From positions 1 to 34,516 of the forward strand of contig JAEXEN010000003.1 of assembly GCA_023400985.1 (NCBI GenBank): a stretch of DNA of 34,516 bases. Direction: 5' to 3'. The notes beneath the pieces are model-generated. The model worked only from the letters and a program-made list of their open reading frames with translations. It did not search any database and was not told the origin of the DNA. The position numbers and the translations under genes were made by a program. The DNA comes from Bacillota bacterium (GTDB taxonomy: Bacteria; Bacillota; Clostridia; Christensenellales; CAG-138). Shown one piece after another: positions 1-7,999 of the stretch (its first letter is position 1; each line of letters starts with the position of its first letter).

Positions 1-1
1 G

Positions 2-130
2 TTCGGCGGCACGCTCGACTTCTTCGGGCTGCAGGTCCCCGCCATCGCGGGCGCCGCGATCTTCGGCATCCTCTTGAATCTCCTTCTGAGCATCGGCGAA
101 AAGAAGGACGTGAAGCAGAAGACGGAATAA
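2..130 (+). CDS. C-terminal end of NCS2-family uracil-type permease (partial)
   Basis: The open frame runs in from the left edge and gives 42 residues before TAA at 128-130. The segment VPAIAGAAIFGILLNLLL is a hydrophobic helix followed by a charged tail (GEKKDVKQKTE). This is how uracil/xanthine permeases of the NCS2 family (UraA/PyrP type) end. These proteins import nucleobases with protons across the cytoplasmic membrane. The neighbouring purine permease fits a nucleobase-uptake locus. Only the last helix is visible, so the substrate is inferred from resemblance, and another NCS2 member is possible. Confidence 0.6.
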   Translation, partial: FGGTLDFFGLQVPAIAGAAIFGILLNLLLSIGEKKDVKQKTE

Positions 131-143
131 GTTTAAAACAAAA

Positions 144-196
144 TTTCCATAAACACGGAGCGGCCCAATATGCGGGCCGCTCCGTGTTTATGGAAA
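144..196. terminator. Long perfect hairpin, probable terminator
   Basis: A perfect 23-bp inverted repeat (arms 144-166 and 174-196) surrounds a 7-base loop, 13 bases after the permease stop. The top of the stem is GC-rich and the base is AT-rich. No clear T-run follows. Its position at the end of a transcription unit suggests a terminator or an mRNA 3'-end structure. Similar hairpins of unrelated sequence lie at 7206-7253, 10128-10175 and 27655-27701. Confidence 0.75.
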
Positions 197-302
197 AGTA
201 TGTAAATTACAGCAAATTGCCCTACGGCGCAAAACTTGTAAAAAGCCCAAGAAAACCGGCGCTTTATGGGGCATGGGCGATGGGGTATAACTTTTATTGA
301 TG

Positions 303-331
303 TTGACAGAATGTTCACATATCGATAAAAT
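303..331 (+). promoter_or_regulatory. Sigma-A type promoter of the purine permease
   Basis: TTGACA at 303-308, a 17-base spacer, and TAAAAT at 326-331. This near-consensus promoter would start transcription about 95 bases before the pbuG start codon. The resulting leader is too short for most riboswitches, and I see no purine-riboswitch core in it. Confidence 0.8.
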
Positions 332-434
332 GAACGTGTAAATCGGATCGGGGAAACTTGTAACTATGCAAGGGATTTCCGGGGATCGATTTGGAACTTA
401 TTTTCACTACACTACGAGGAATGGGAGGTTTACT

Positions 435-1835
435 ATGTTCAAACTGAAGGAAAACGGCACCAATGTCCGCACGGAAATCATAGCGGGCATCACAACTTTC
501 TTCACCATGGCGTACATCATCTTCGTAAATCCGTCCATTTTGGGCTCTGTGCCCGGTTTTGACAAGGGCGGCATCTTTGTCGCAACCATCGTTGCCACCG
601 TAATCGGCACGTTGGTTATGGGCCTTGTGGCAAACGTTCCGTATGCGTTGGCGCCCGGTATGGGATTGAACGCATTTTTTACGTATACGGTTTGCTTCGG
701 CCTCGGTTTCTCCTGGCAGCAGGCGCTGGCCATGGTGTTTATCTGCGGTATCATCAACATCGTCATCACCGTGACCAATATCAGAAAAGCCATCATTAAA
801 TCCATTCCCCGCACGTTGCAACTTGCCATCGGCGCCGGCATCGGTCTTTTTATCGCTTACATCGGCCTGAAAGATGCCAACATCCTTAAGTTCACCATTG
901 ACCCTTGGAACATCGTCAATGATCCCGCTCTCGCCGGCGGTACAATCATCTCCAACGGCGGCGCGATTCCGGCGCTGGTCAACTTCAGCAACCCCACCGC
1001 GCTCATGGCTATCATCGGCCTTGTGATTACCGCGGTTTTGATGGTTCTCAAGGTGAAGGGCGCGATTCTCATCGGCATCATAGCGACTACCCTCGTCGGC
1101 ATTCCCCTCAAGGTCACCACCTACGACCCGTCCATGGCCATGCAGGTCAGCGATATTTCCAAAACCGCGTTCCAGCTCGATTTCGGAGGTTTGTTAGCCG
1201 ATCCGGCCAAGATCATTATCGTAATCGTTACGGTGTTTGCCTTCTCCCTCACCGATACGTTTGATACCATCGGCACGTTTATCGGCACGGGCCGCAAGGC
1301 GGGCATTTTCGACGAAAAGGATGAAAGCGCGCTGTTCTCCGGCAAGGGCTTCAAGTCCAAAATGGATAAGGCGCTCTTTGCGGACTCCATTGCTACCTCC
1401 ATCGGCGCTTTGGCCGGTACCAGCAACACCACCACCTATGTGGAGTCTGCGGCCGGTATCAGCGTGGGCGGTAAAACCGGCTTGACCTCCGTTGTCACGG
1501 CGGTTATGTTTGCACTATGCCTATTCCTTGCTCCCATCGCGGGTATCGTGACCACCGCGGCGACCGCGCCCGCGCTCATCATCGTGGGCGTGCTGATGGC
1601 GGAGTCGCTCAAGGATATCGAGTGGACCAAGTTTGAAGAGGCGCTTCCCGCGTTCATGACCGTTATCATCATGCCGTTCAGCTACAGCATCTCTAACGGC
1701 ATTGCGGCCGGCTTCATCTTCTATGTGCTTGCCAAGATCTGCAGGGGCAAGGCCAAGGAAGTTCATCCGCTGCTTTACGTGTTTGCCGTGCTGTTCATCA
1801 TCTACTTTGTGGCGATGGCGGCCCTTAACCTCTGA
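435..1835 (+). CDS. pbuG: AzgA/PbuG-type guanine/hypoxanthine permease
   Basis: A 466-residue polytopic membrane protein of normal length for the AzgA/PbuG branch of the NCS2 superfamily, which imports purine bases (guanine, hypoxanthine, adenine). Family hallmarks are visible: the N-terminal GITTFFTMAYIIFVNPSIL, the APGMGLNAFF segment in the first third, the SLTDTFDTIGT motif in the middle and AGTSNTTTYVESAAGI after it. The start at 435 is chosen because GGGAGG lies at 423-428; an in-frame ATG at 366 would add 23 residues with no ribosome binding site and no family similarity. It has its own promoter (303-331) and a terminator (1865-1894). The preceding gene is another nucleobase permease. 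The family is clear; the exact base transported is inferred. Confidence 0.93.
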   Translation: MFKLKENGTNVRTEIIAGITTFFTMAYIIFVNPSILGSVPGFDKGGIFVATIVATVIGTLVMGLVANVPYALAPGMGLNAFFTYTVCFGLGFSWQQALAMVFICGIINIVITVTNIRKAIIKSIPRTLQLAIGAGIGLFIAYIGLKDANILKFTIDPWNIVNDPALAGGTIISNGGAIPALVNFSNPTALMAIIGLVITAVLMVLKVKGAILIGIIATTLVGIPLKVTTYDPSMAMQVSDISKTAFQLDFGGLLADPAKIIIVIVTVFAFSLTDTFDTIGTFIGTGRKAGIFDEKDESALFSGKGFKSKMDKALFADSIATSIGALAGTSNTTTYVESAAGISVGGKTGLTSVVTAVMFALCLFLAPIAGIVTTAATAPALIIVGVLMAESLKDIEWTKFEEALPAFMTVIIMPFSYSISNGIAAGFIFYVLAKICRGKAKEVHPLLYVFAVLFIIYFVAMAALNL

Positions 1836-1864
1836 TAAGAATTCAAAATCGTATTCCGCAAAAT

Positions 1865-1894
1865 GGGCCTTGGCTTTGCCGAGGCCCGCCTTTT
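1865..1894 (+). terminator. Intrinsic terminator of pbuG
   Basis: GGGCCTTGGC (1865-1874), loop TTT, GCCGAGGCCC (1878-1887) with one G-U pair, followed by GCCTTTT. It lies 29 bases after the pbuG stop. Confidence 0.75.
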
Positions 1895-1997
1895 GATGTT
1901 TGAGGCTTGACGAAACACGCAAAATGTTGTTTCAATGAAGAAGTGGACGGCAATCTGCACACAAAGGGCGCATCAAAACCGGATTTGGGGGCATGGC

Positions 1998-2696
1998 ATG
2001 AAATACCGTTTTGCAATCTGCGACGATATAGGCATCGACGCAAGATACCTTTCAAACATTGTTGCAAAGTGGGCGGCCGCAATGGGTGCTGCTACGGCGA
2101 TTGAGATATTTCCTTCTGCAGAAGCGTTTTTATATGCGTATGCGGAGGATAAGCTTTGGCACGTGCTGCTTCTCGACATCGAGATGGGGCGCATGAACGG
2201 CGTGGAGCTCGCAAAGACCGTGCGCGCCGAAAACAAGGAGATTCAGATCGTTTTCGTGACCGGCTACTCCGACTATATTTCCGACGGTTACGATGTGGAG
2301 GCGCTCCATTACTTGATGAAGCCCATAGATGAAGGAAAGCTTTTTGCGGTGCTCGATCGCGCCGCGCAGAGGCTCGAGCGGAGCGGCCGCGCGCTTTTTA
2401 TCGACGCGCGCGGGGAAACCGTGCGCATCCCGCTTTACGAGATCAAATACCTCGAGGTGCGGCAAAACTACGTTACCATCCACGCTAAAAGAGAGCATGT
2501 CGTGAAAAAAACGCTCAATGAGCTTGAAAAGGAACTGGACGATAGCTTTTTTCGCACGGGACGTTCGCATATCGTGAACCTCGCCTGCATCAGGAAGGTC
2601 ACAAAGGCCGAGGTGCAGCTTATGGACGGTACGGCGCTGCCGTTGCCGCGCGGCATGTACGAGCCGCTCAACCGCTCCTTGATCCGCCATTTTTAG
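1998..2696 (+). CDS. LytTR-family response regulator (AgrA/VirR type)
   Basis: A 232-residue DNA-binding response regulator. Residues 1-120 form a receiver domain: acidic pair D9/D10, phosphoacceptor D60 in LLLDIEM, and K108 in LMKPI. Residues about 130-230 are a LytTR domain: the EIKYLEVRQNYVTIH stretch, then FFRTGRSHIVNLACI. Phosphorylation by the GHKL kinase encoded 20 bases downstream would activate promoter binding. The start at 1998 follows TTGGGGG at good spacing; an in-frame ATG at 1935 lacks a site. Regulators of this type usually control peptide-related or virulence genes, and the two ABC exporters behind it are the obvious targets. No peptide pheromone gene is visible nearby. Confidence 0.9.
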   Translation: MKYRFAICDDIGIDARYLSNIVAKWAAAMGAATAIEIFPSAEAFLYAYAEDKLWHVLLLDIEMGRMNGVELAKTVRAENKEIQIVFVTGYSDYISDGYDVEALHYLMKPIDEGKLFAVLDRAAQRLERSGRALFIDARGETVRIPLYEIKYLEVRQNYVTIHAKREHVVKKTLNELEKELDDSFFRTGRSHIVNLACIRKVTKAEVQLMDGTALPLPRGMYEPLNRSLIRHF

Positions 2697-2716
2697 GAGG
2701 AGTAATAAAATCATAT

Positions 2717-3376
2717 ATGGGGCTTTTTTCAAAATGGTTCGATAAGCGCATCGCGGCCTATCAAAACGACATCATCAAGACCCATTACGCCGAGGTCGAA
2801 AACATGTACGCGCAAATGCGCGGCTGGCGGCACGATTACAGAAACCACATACAGGCCATGAAAAGCTATGCGGCTTCGGGCGACCTCGACGCCGTCTGCC
2901 GCTACCTCGACGAGCTCGATACGGATCTGAAAACGGTGGATACCGCCGTAAAAACCGGCAATAAAATGGCCGACGCCATATTGAACAGCAAGATTTCGCT
3001 CGCGCGCTCCAAAGGCATAAATGTGGTGGCCGACGCGCATATCCCCGTGGCGCTTAAGGTTTCGGAGCTCGATCTTTGCGCCGTCATCGGCAACCTTTTC
3101 GATAACGCCATCGAGGCGAGCTTGAAGCTTCCCGAACAGGAGCGCCTCATCCGCGTGTACATGGATATGAAAAACACACAGCTTTACATGTCGTTTACCA
3201 ACATCACCTCTGCGAAAAAACAAAAAAAGGAAAACGGACGTTTCCGCACTACCAAGGGGGAAGGGCACGGCCTCGGGCAATTGCGCATCGACAGCATCGT
3301 GGAGCGCTACGGCGGCTATTTAAGCCGAAACAGCGAGGACGGCGCGTTCACCACCGAAATACTCTTGCCGCAGTAG
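2717..3376 (+). CDS. Soluble GHKL-type sensor histidine kinase
   Basis: A 219-residue protein that begins directly with an amphipathic helix and has no membrane segment. The dimerisation/phosphoacceptor helix carries H39 in WRHDYRNHI. The ATPase part (about 85-217) has an N-box (NLFDNAIEAS, about 126-135) and a G-box (GEGHGLGQLRI, about 178-188). This is the AgrC/NatK-like GHKL family, which autophosphorylates and passes phosphate to LytTR regulators. Typical members have five to seven N-terminal membrane helices; these are absent here, so the signal must be cytoplasmic or come through a partner, perhaps the exporter. An AGGAGG site lies at the end of the upstream gene, about 15 bases from this ATG. 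Confidence 0.85.
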   Translation: MGLFSKWFDKRIAAYQNDIIKTHYAEVENMYAQMRGWRHDYRNHIQAMKSYAASGDLDAVCRYLDELDTDLKTVDTAVKTGNKMADAILNSKISLARSKGINVVADAHIPVALKVSELDLCAVIGNLFDNAIEASLKLPEQERLIRVYMDMKNTQLYMSFTNITSAKKQKKENGRFRTTKGEGHGLGQLRIDSIVERYGGYLSRNSEDGAFTTEILLPQ

Positions 3377-3465
3377 CGCTTCGTCACCCAATTGCTGCAA
3401 TTCATCACCAAAATACGCCGCCGCCCCGAAAAAAACGGTAAAATGGCGGGGAAAGGGTGGTTGGA

Positions 3466-5316
3466 ATGGAAGCTGTAAAAGCAAAAAAACAAAGTAAGCC
3501 GAAGCCGAAATACGGCATGGCGAGCAATTCCGCCTACATGGCGGGGCTTGCGTGGCAAACGCAAAAGAGCGTGCTCTTTTTGTGCCTCGCGCAGGTGTTG
3601 CTCGGCGTTGCAACGCAGGTGTTGGGCCTTTTTTTTGCGCCGCAGGTGCTAAAAACCTTGGAGGCCGCGGCGCCGCTTAACGTGCTGATCGGCACCATTT
3701 TAAAATTTGCGGTGGCGCTGGCGTTCGTTGGCGCTTTTGACGCGTACGTCCGCAAAAACACGCTGTTCGGGCGCGTGGATGTGCGCTGTCAGCTCGTGGC
3801 GAAAATTTATGGCAAGGTTGCCTTGACCTCCTACCCCAACGTAGAGGATCAGGGCTTTTTGAAACTGCTTGATCGAGCGCACTACACGGTGGGCGGCAAC
3901 GATGAAGCCGGCGAGGCGGTATGGAGTACCCTTGTGGAGCTTTTCAAAAACTTCGTCGGGCTTTTGCTGTATTTCGCGCTCCTTATAACGCTTGACCCAA
4001 TGATCCTTCTTGTTACGCTTTTGACCGCGTTCGCGGGGTATTTTTTCAAAAAGCGCGCCGACCGCTGGACGTATGACCACCGCGAGGAGGAAGCGTCGTA
4101 CACACAAAAAATGGGATATGTGAGCAAAAAATCCGGCGCGGCCGCGTACGGGAAGGACGTTCGCATTTTCGGCATGAAAAGCTGGCTTGAGGATATTTAC
4201 GTAAGCACGCTGCGGTTGTACCGCGCTTTTAAGGCGCGGGGCGAGCGCGTCTACCTGTGGTCGAGCGCGGCGGACGTTGTGCTTACCTTTTTAAGAAACG
4301 GCGTCGCCTACGCGTATTTGATTTCCTTGGTGCTGCAAAAAGGCTTAAGCGCCTCGCAGTTCCTTTTGTATTTCGCGGCGGTCGGCGGGTTTTCCGCATG
4401 GGTGGAGGGGGCTCTTTCCTCGCTTTCCACGCTCAATAAGCAAAGCTTGGAGCTTTCGGGCCTGCGGGAGTTTTTGGGCTATGAGGAGCGCTTTGCTTTT
4501 GAAAGCGGAGAGACGCTTGCGCGAACGGGGAACGCACCCGGTATGATTGAGCTGAAAAACGTTTCCTTCCGCTATCCGGGCGCCAAGAGCGATACCCTTA
4601 GTAACATCAACCTTGTGCTCAAACCGGGCGAAAAGGTTGCGGTGGTGGGCCTCAACGGAGCGGGAAAAACAACGCTCGTCAAGCTCATTTGCGGTTTTTA
4701 CGACCCTACGGAGGGCGAGGTGCTGCTCGATGGGAAAAACATCAAAGCCTACAACCGTCGCGATTATTACGCGCACTTTTCCGCGGTGTTTCAGGAGTTT
4801 TTCCTGCTGGCGGAAACGGTCTCCGTCAACGTGGCGCAAACGGCGGAACATGTGGATATGTGGCGCGTTGAGACATGCCTTGAAAACGCGGGGCTTCTGG
4901 AAAAGGCGCAAAGCCTGCCTCATGGCCTTTCAACTAAGCTTTGCCGCGAGGTGTATGAGGATGCGCCGGAGTTTTCGGGCGGTGAGCTTCAAAGGCTGAT
5001 GCTCGCAAGAGCGCTTTATAAGGACGCGCCCTTTCTCGTGCTCGACGAGCCGACTGCCGCGCTCGACCCTATTGCCGAGAGCGACCTTTATCAAAAGTAC
5101 GGCGCTCTTTCGCATGGGAAAACCTCGGTGTTCATTTCGCACCGGCTTGCCTCCACCCGCTTTTGTGGTCGCATCCTGTATTTGGAAGGCGGCGGAATTG
5201 CCGAGGAGGGTACGCACGACGCGCTTGTCAGCGCAAACGGCGCGTACGCAAAGCTTTATGAGCTGCAAAGCCGCTATTACCGGGAAGGGAGCATGGCGTA
5301 TGAAAAAGAAAACTGA
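3466..5316 (+). CDS. ABC exporter half-transporter 1 (membrane domain plus ATPase)
   Basis: 616 residues: an N-terminal six-helix membrane domain (about 25-340) and a C-terminal ATPase. Walker A (GLNGAGKTTL), a Q-loop (FQEFF), the signature FSGGELQRL, Walker B (FLVLDEPTAALDP) and the H-loop (ISHRL) are all intact. ATG 3466 is preferred, with AAAGGG 8 bases upstream; GTG 3457 would add three residues. The gene overlaps the next half-transporter by 17 bases, so the two probably form a heterodimer. The position behind LytTR/GHKL genes suggests export of a peptide or of a drug or bacteriocin. The substrate cannot be read from the sequence. Confidence 0.9.
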   Translation: MEAVKAKKQSKPKPKYGMASNSAYMAGLAWQTQKSVLFLCLAQVLLGVATQVLGLFFAPQVLKTLEAAAPLNVLIGTILKFAVALAFVGAFDAYVRKNTLFGRVDVRCQLVAKIYGKVALTSYPNVEDQGFLKLLDRAHYTVGGNDEAGEAVWSTLVELFKNFVGLLLYFALLITLDPMILLVTLLTAFAGYFFKKRADRWTYDHREEEASYTQKMGYVSKKSGAAAYGKDVRIFGMKSWLEDIYVSTLRLYRAFKARGERVYLWSSAADVVLTFLRNGVAYAYLISLVLQKGLSASQFLLYFAAVGGFSAWVEGALSSLSTLNKQSLELSGLREFLGYEERFAFESGETLARTGNAPGMIELKNVSFRYPGAKSDTLSNINLVLKPGEKVAVVGLNGAGKTTLVKLICGFYDPTEGEVLLDGKNIKAYNRRDYYAHFSAVFQEFFLLAETVSVNVAQTAEHVDMWRVETCLENAGLLEKAQSLPHGLSTKLCREVYEDAPEFSGGELQRLMLARALYKDAPFLVLDEPTAALDPIAESDLYQKYGALSHGKTSVFISHRLASTRFCGRILYLEGGGIAEEGTHDALVSANGAYAKLYELQSRYYREGSMAYEKEN

Positions 5317-7195
5317 AACGGCCCAGGTGCCCCTTCGCGAGGCGTTTCACTTGAACGTGAGAACGTTCAAGCTGTGGTGGAAGCTTTACCCGGCGATGTT
5401 CCTTTCCGTGGCGGCTTATACGCTTGTGAGCGCGCTTTTGCCCTATGTGGGGCTGTACTTTTCGGCAAAGATCATCGACGAGCTTGCCGCGGCGCGGCGC
5501 CCGGAGGTGCTGCTGCAATTGGTGCTTTTAACGCTTCTCATCACCGCCGCGATGTCGTTTGGCAAGGCGGCGCTCGAACGGTGGAAAAACTACGAGCGCA
5601 CGGGTTGGTTCAGCAAGGACGATAAGCTCTATTCTGAAAAGCTCCTTTCTTTGGATTTTTGCGCGCTCGACGCGCCGCGCACGCACGAGCTGCTCTCGCA
5701 GATCCGCCAAAACGCGGGGTGGTTCGGCTGGGGCATCGGGATGCTGATGCGCCATTTTGAAGCGCTCCTTACAGCGCTTTTCCAGATCGGCGGCTCCGTC
5801 GCGCTTACCGTTTCTCTGTTTACCCTAAGCGTTCCATCGGGCCCGCTCACGGCGCTCAACAGCTCCTTGTCCGCGGCGCTCAGCGCCGCCGTTTTGCTCG
5901 CGGTAACACTCCTTGTTCCGGTGCTTTCCAACGCGGGCGGCCGTTATTGGGCTTCCTATGCCGATCAGGCGAAGGAGGGGAACCGGAAGTTCGGCTTCTA
6001 CGGTTTTGCGGCGTGCGACAGGCGTCGCGCGCTTGACACCCGCGTTTACCGGCAGGATATTCTGTGCCAAAAAAGCTTTCTCGCTGAAAACCTCTTTGGC
6101 GTAAAGAGCGATATCGCAAAGCTGGCGCGCGGGCCGATCGGACTGTATGGCGCCGCTTCCTCGGCAATCTCCCATGCGTTTACGGGCCTTGTTTATGTGT
6201 TCGTGTGCCTTAAGGCATGGGGCGGCGCGTTTGGCATCGGCGCGGTGACGCAGTACGTCGGCGCGATCACGCTATTGTCGGGCGGAGTGGCCTCGCTTTT
6301 CTCAACGCTCGGCGAAATGCGCGTCAATACGGCGTTCCTTCGCACGGCCTATGAGTTTTTGGACATCAAAAACACCATGTACCAGGGCAGTCTTACGGTG
6401 GAAAAGCGCGCCGACCGTAACTATGAAATCGAGTTTCGGGACGTTTCCTTTCGCTATCCGGGCGCCGAAGCATGGGCATTAAGCCATGTTTCCATGAAGT
6501 TTCGCGTGGGCGAACGCCTTGCGGTGGTGGGGCGAAACGGCAGCGGAAAAACCACCTTCATCAAGCTTTTGTGCCGCCTTTACGACCCAACGGAGGGGGA
6601 GATCCTCCTCAACGGCATCGACATCAGAAAGTACGATTACGCGGAGTATCTCTCCGTTTTTTCCGTGATCTTTCAGGACTTTAAGCTGTTCGCGTTCCCG
6701 CTTGGGCAAAATGTGGCGGCCTCTGCTGCGCCTGAGCGGGCGCGTGTGGAGGAATGCCTTAAAAAGGCTGGCTTTGGCGAACGCCTTAAGGAAATGCCCT
6801 TGGGCATCGAAACCTGCCTCTATAAGGATTTCGACGAGACGGGCGTGGAAATTTCGGGCGGGGAAGGGCAAAAACTCGCCATTGCCCGCGCGCTCTATAA
6901 GGATGCTCCGTTCATCGTGATGGATGAGCCTACCGCTGCGCTCGACCCCGTGGCGGAGTATGAGGTATATTCGAAGTTTAATGAGATCATCGGCGATAAA
7001 ACCGCCATCTTCATAAGCCACCGGCTTTCCTCATGCCGCTTCTGTGACGAGGTTGCTGTGTTCGACCTTGGCAGCGTGGTGCAAAAAGGCAGCCACGAAG
7101 CGCTTTTGAAGGAGGAAAACGGTGCCTACAGCAAGCTGTGGTTTGCGCAGGCGCAGTATTACTTGGAGACTGGGCAACAGGTCCCCTCGGTGTAG
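5300..7195 (+). CDS. ABC exporter half-transporter 2 (membrane domain plus ATPase)
   Basis: 631 residues with the same layout as its neighbour. The membrane domain runs to about residue 370, then the ATPase has Walker A (GRNGSGKTTF), the signature ISGGEGQKL, Walker B (FIVMDEPTAALDP) and ISHRL. Both partners keep the catalytic glutamate, so neither nucleotide site is obviously degenerate. The open frame extends 228 bases further upstream, but that part lies inside the preceding gene; ATG 5300 follows AAGGGA at 9 bases. Translation is probably coupled through the 17-base overlap. The transcription unit ends at the hairpin 7206-7253. The substrate is unknown. Confidence 0.9.
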   Translation: MKKKTETAQVPLREAFHLNVRTFKLWWKLYPAMFLSVAAYTLVSALLPYVGLYFSAKIIDELAAARRPEVLLQLVLLTLLITAAMSFGKAALERWKNYERTGWFSKDDKLYSEKLLSLDFCALDAPRTHELLSQIRQNAGWFGWGIGMLMRHFEALLTALFQIGGSVALTVSLFTLSVPSGPLTALNSSLSAALSAAVLLAVTLLVPVLSNAGGRYWASYADQAKEGNRKFGFYGFAACDRRRALDTRVYRQDILCQKSFLAENLFGVKSDIAKLARGPIGLYGAASSAISHAFTGLVYVFVCLKAWGGAFGIGAVTQYVGAITLLSGGVASLFSTLGEMRVNTAFLRTAYEFLDIKNTMYQGSLTVEKRADRNYEIEFRDVSFRYPGAEAWALSHVSMKFRVGERLAVVGRNGSGKTTFIKLLCRLYDPTEGEILLNGIDIRKYDYAEYLSVFSVIFQDFKLFAFPLGQNVAASAAPERARVEECLKKAGFGERLKEMPLGIETCLYKDFDETGVEISGGEGQKLAIARALYKDAPFIVMDEPTAALDPVAEYEVYSKFNEIIGDKTAIFISHRLSSCRFCDEVAVFDLGSVVQKGSHEALLKEENGAYSKLWFAQAQYYLETGQQVPSV

Positions 7196-7205
7196 GGCGG
7201 CCATA

Positions 7206-7253
7206 TATGGTAAGGGCTCCCGTTTCGCAAGCGGAAAGGGGGCCCTTACCATA
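7206..7253. terminator. Long imperfect hairpin after the ABC operon
   Basis: The outer arms (7206-7217 and 7242-7253) are perfectly complementary over 12 bp. The inner part continues with C-rich/G-rich and TTTC/GAAA pairing and small bulges. It lies 10 bases after the stop of the second ABC gene, with no long T-run. It has the same general design as the hairpins at 144, 10128 and 27655. Confidence 0.7.
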
Positions 7254-7262
7254 ATAGAACAA

Positions 7263-7301
7263 GCAATTCACAAGAATTTAGATAGAATTCTTGTGAATTG
7301 C
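7263..7301. repeat. Perfect 16-bp inverted repeat abutting the DUF1836 promoter
   Basis: Arms 7263-7278 and 7286-7301 (GCAATTCACAAGAATT and its complement) surround a 7-base loop. The right arm ends one base before the -35 box at 7303. It could be an operator upstream of the DUF1836 gene or a second terminator for the ABC operon. AT-richness and symmetry fit a protein-binding site, but the loop length also fits an RNA hairpin. Confidence 0.6.
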
Positions 7302-7302
7302 A

Positions 7303-7331
7303 TTGACGTTCAGATGAATGCGTGATATACT
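7303..7331 (+). promoter_or_regulatory. Sigma-A type promoter of the DUF1836 gene
   Basis: TTGACG at 7303-7308, a 17-base spacer, TATACT at 7326-7331. The distance to the start codon at 7367 is short, giving a leader of about 28 bases. Confidence 0.8.
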
Positions 7332-7366
7332 TATATCAAGCTAAGGGAAAGGGGAGGAAAGTGGTA

Positions 7367-7915
7367 ATGAACGTTCCCGGGACGGTCATTCCGATGGAAA
7401 AAAGCACGGGGCCCGGTGGGGAGGGCTTTTTGAAGGGCATCTTTGCCGCAACATCGGGGCTTATGCTCTCGCAGGTGCGGGAAATCACGGGGCTCGATAC
7501 GCCGGCGCTGCAAAACTGGGTGAAGCGCGGCTTCGTGGAACCGCCGGAAAACAAGCGTTATAAAATCGATCAGGTGGCACGCATCCTTATCATCAATATG
7601 CTCAGGGATGTTTTGCAGCTCGAAAGAATCGCGTATCTGCTTTCGTATCTCAACGGAAGCGTATACGACAGGGCGGACGACATCATACCGGAAAGCGTTT
7701 TGTACGATTATATCTGCCGCATACGTTATGCGTGCGGCGGGGTGTGGTCGGAGCATGACGCGGAAGCAACGATATCCATTTGCACCGTCGATTATGTGGA
7801 GAAAATCCCCGGGGCAACGCAAAGGCTGCATCAGGCGCTCAAGGTCATACTTCTGGCGCTGAAAAGCTCGCAGCTCAAAAGGGAAGCCGAAAGCATACTC
7901 GCGACGCTTCATTAG
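7367..7915 (+). CDS. DUF1836 family putative DNA-binding protein
   Basis: 182 residues. The core stretch around residues 33-130 (LMLSQVREITGL, ALQNWVKRGFV, then ARILIINMLRDVLQLERI) is the hallmark of the DUF1836 family of Bacillota, widespread helix-turn-helix-like proteins of unproven function. The first part resembles a MerR-type winged helix: a recognition segment, a WVKRG turn and a KRY patch. The start at 7367 follows GGGGAGG by 9 bases; an in-frame GTG at 7361 is too close to it. It has its own promoter with a 16-bp palindrome directly upstream, so self-regulation is possible. The family is clear, the role is not. Confidence 0.85.
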   Translation: MNVPGTVIPMEKSTGPGGEGFLKGIFAATSGLMLSQVREITGLDTPALQNWVKRGFVEPPENKRYKIDQVARILIINMLRDVLQLERIAYLLSYLNGSVYDRADDIIPESVLYDYICRIRYACGGVWSEHDAEATISICTVDYVEKIPGATQRLHQALKVILLALKSSQLKREAESILATLH

Positions 7916-7926
7916 AAGCGTCTGAG

Positions 7927-7946
7927 GCGGCCCTTTTGCGGGCCGC
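7927..7946 (+). terminator. Short GC hairpin after the DUF1836 gene
   Basis: GCGGCCC (7927-7933), loop TTTTGC, GGGCCGC (7940-7946), 11 bases after the stop. No T-run follows, so it may be a weak or partial terminator before the NfeD-like gene. Confidence 0.5.
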
Positions 7947-7999
7947 AATGCGTATGCAACGGCTGACATAAATATTGAATAAAGAGGGGAGGGGAAAGT

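Noticed and set aside
332..434. Purine riboswitch in the pbuG leader
   Set aside because: The leader is only about 95 bases from the predicted start, and no conserved purine-aptamer core or terminator switch is seen.
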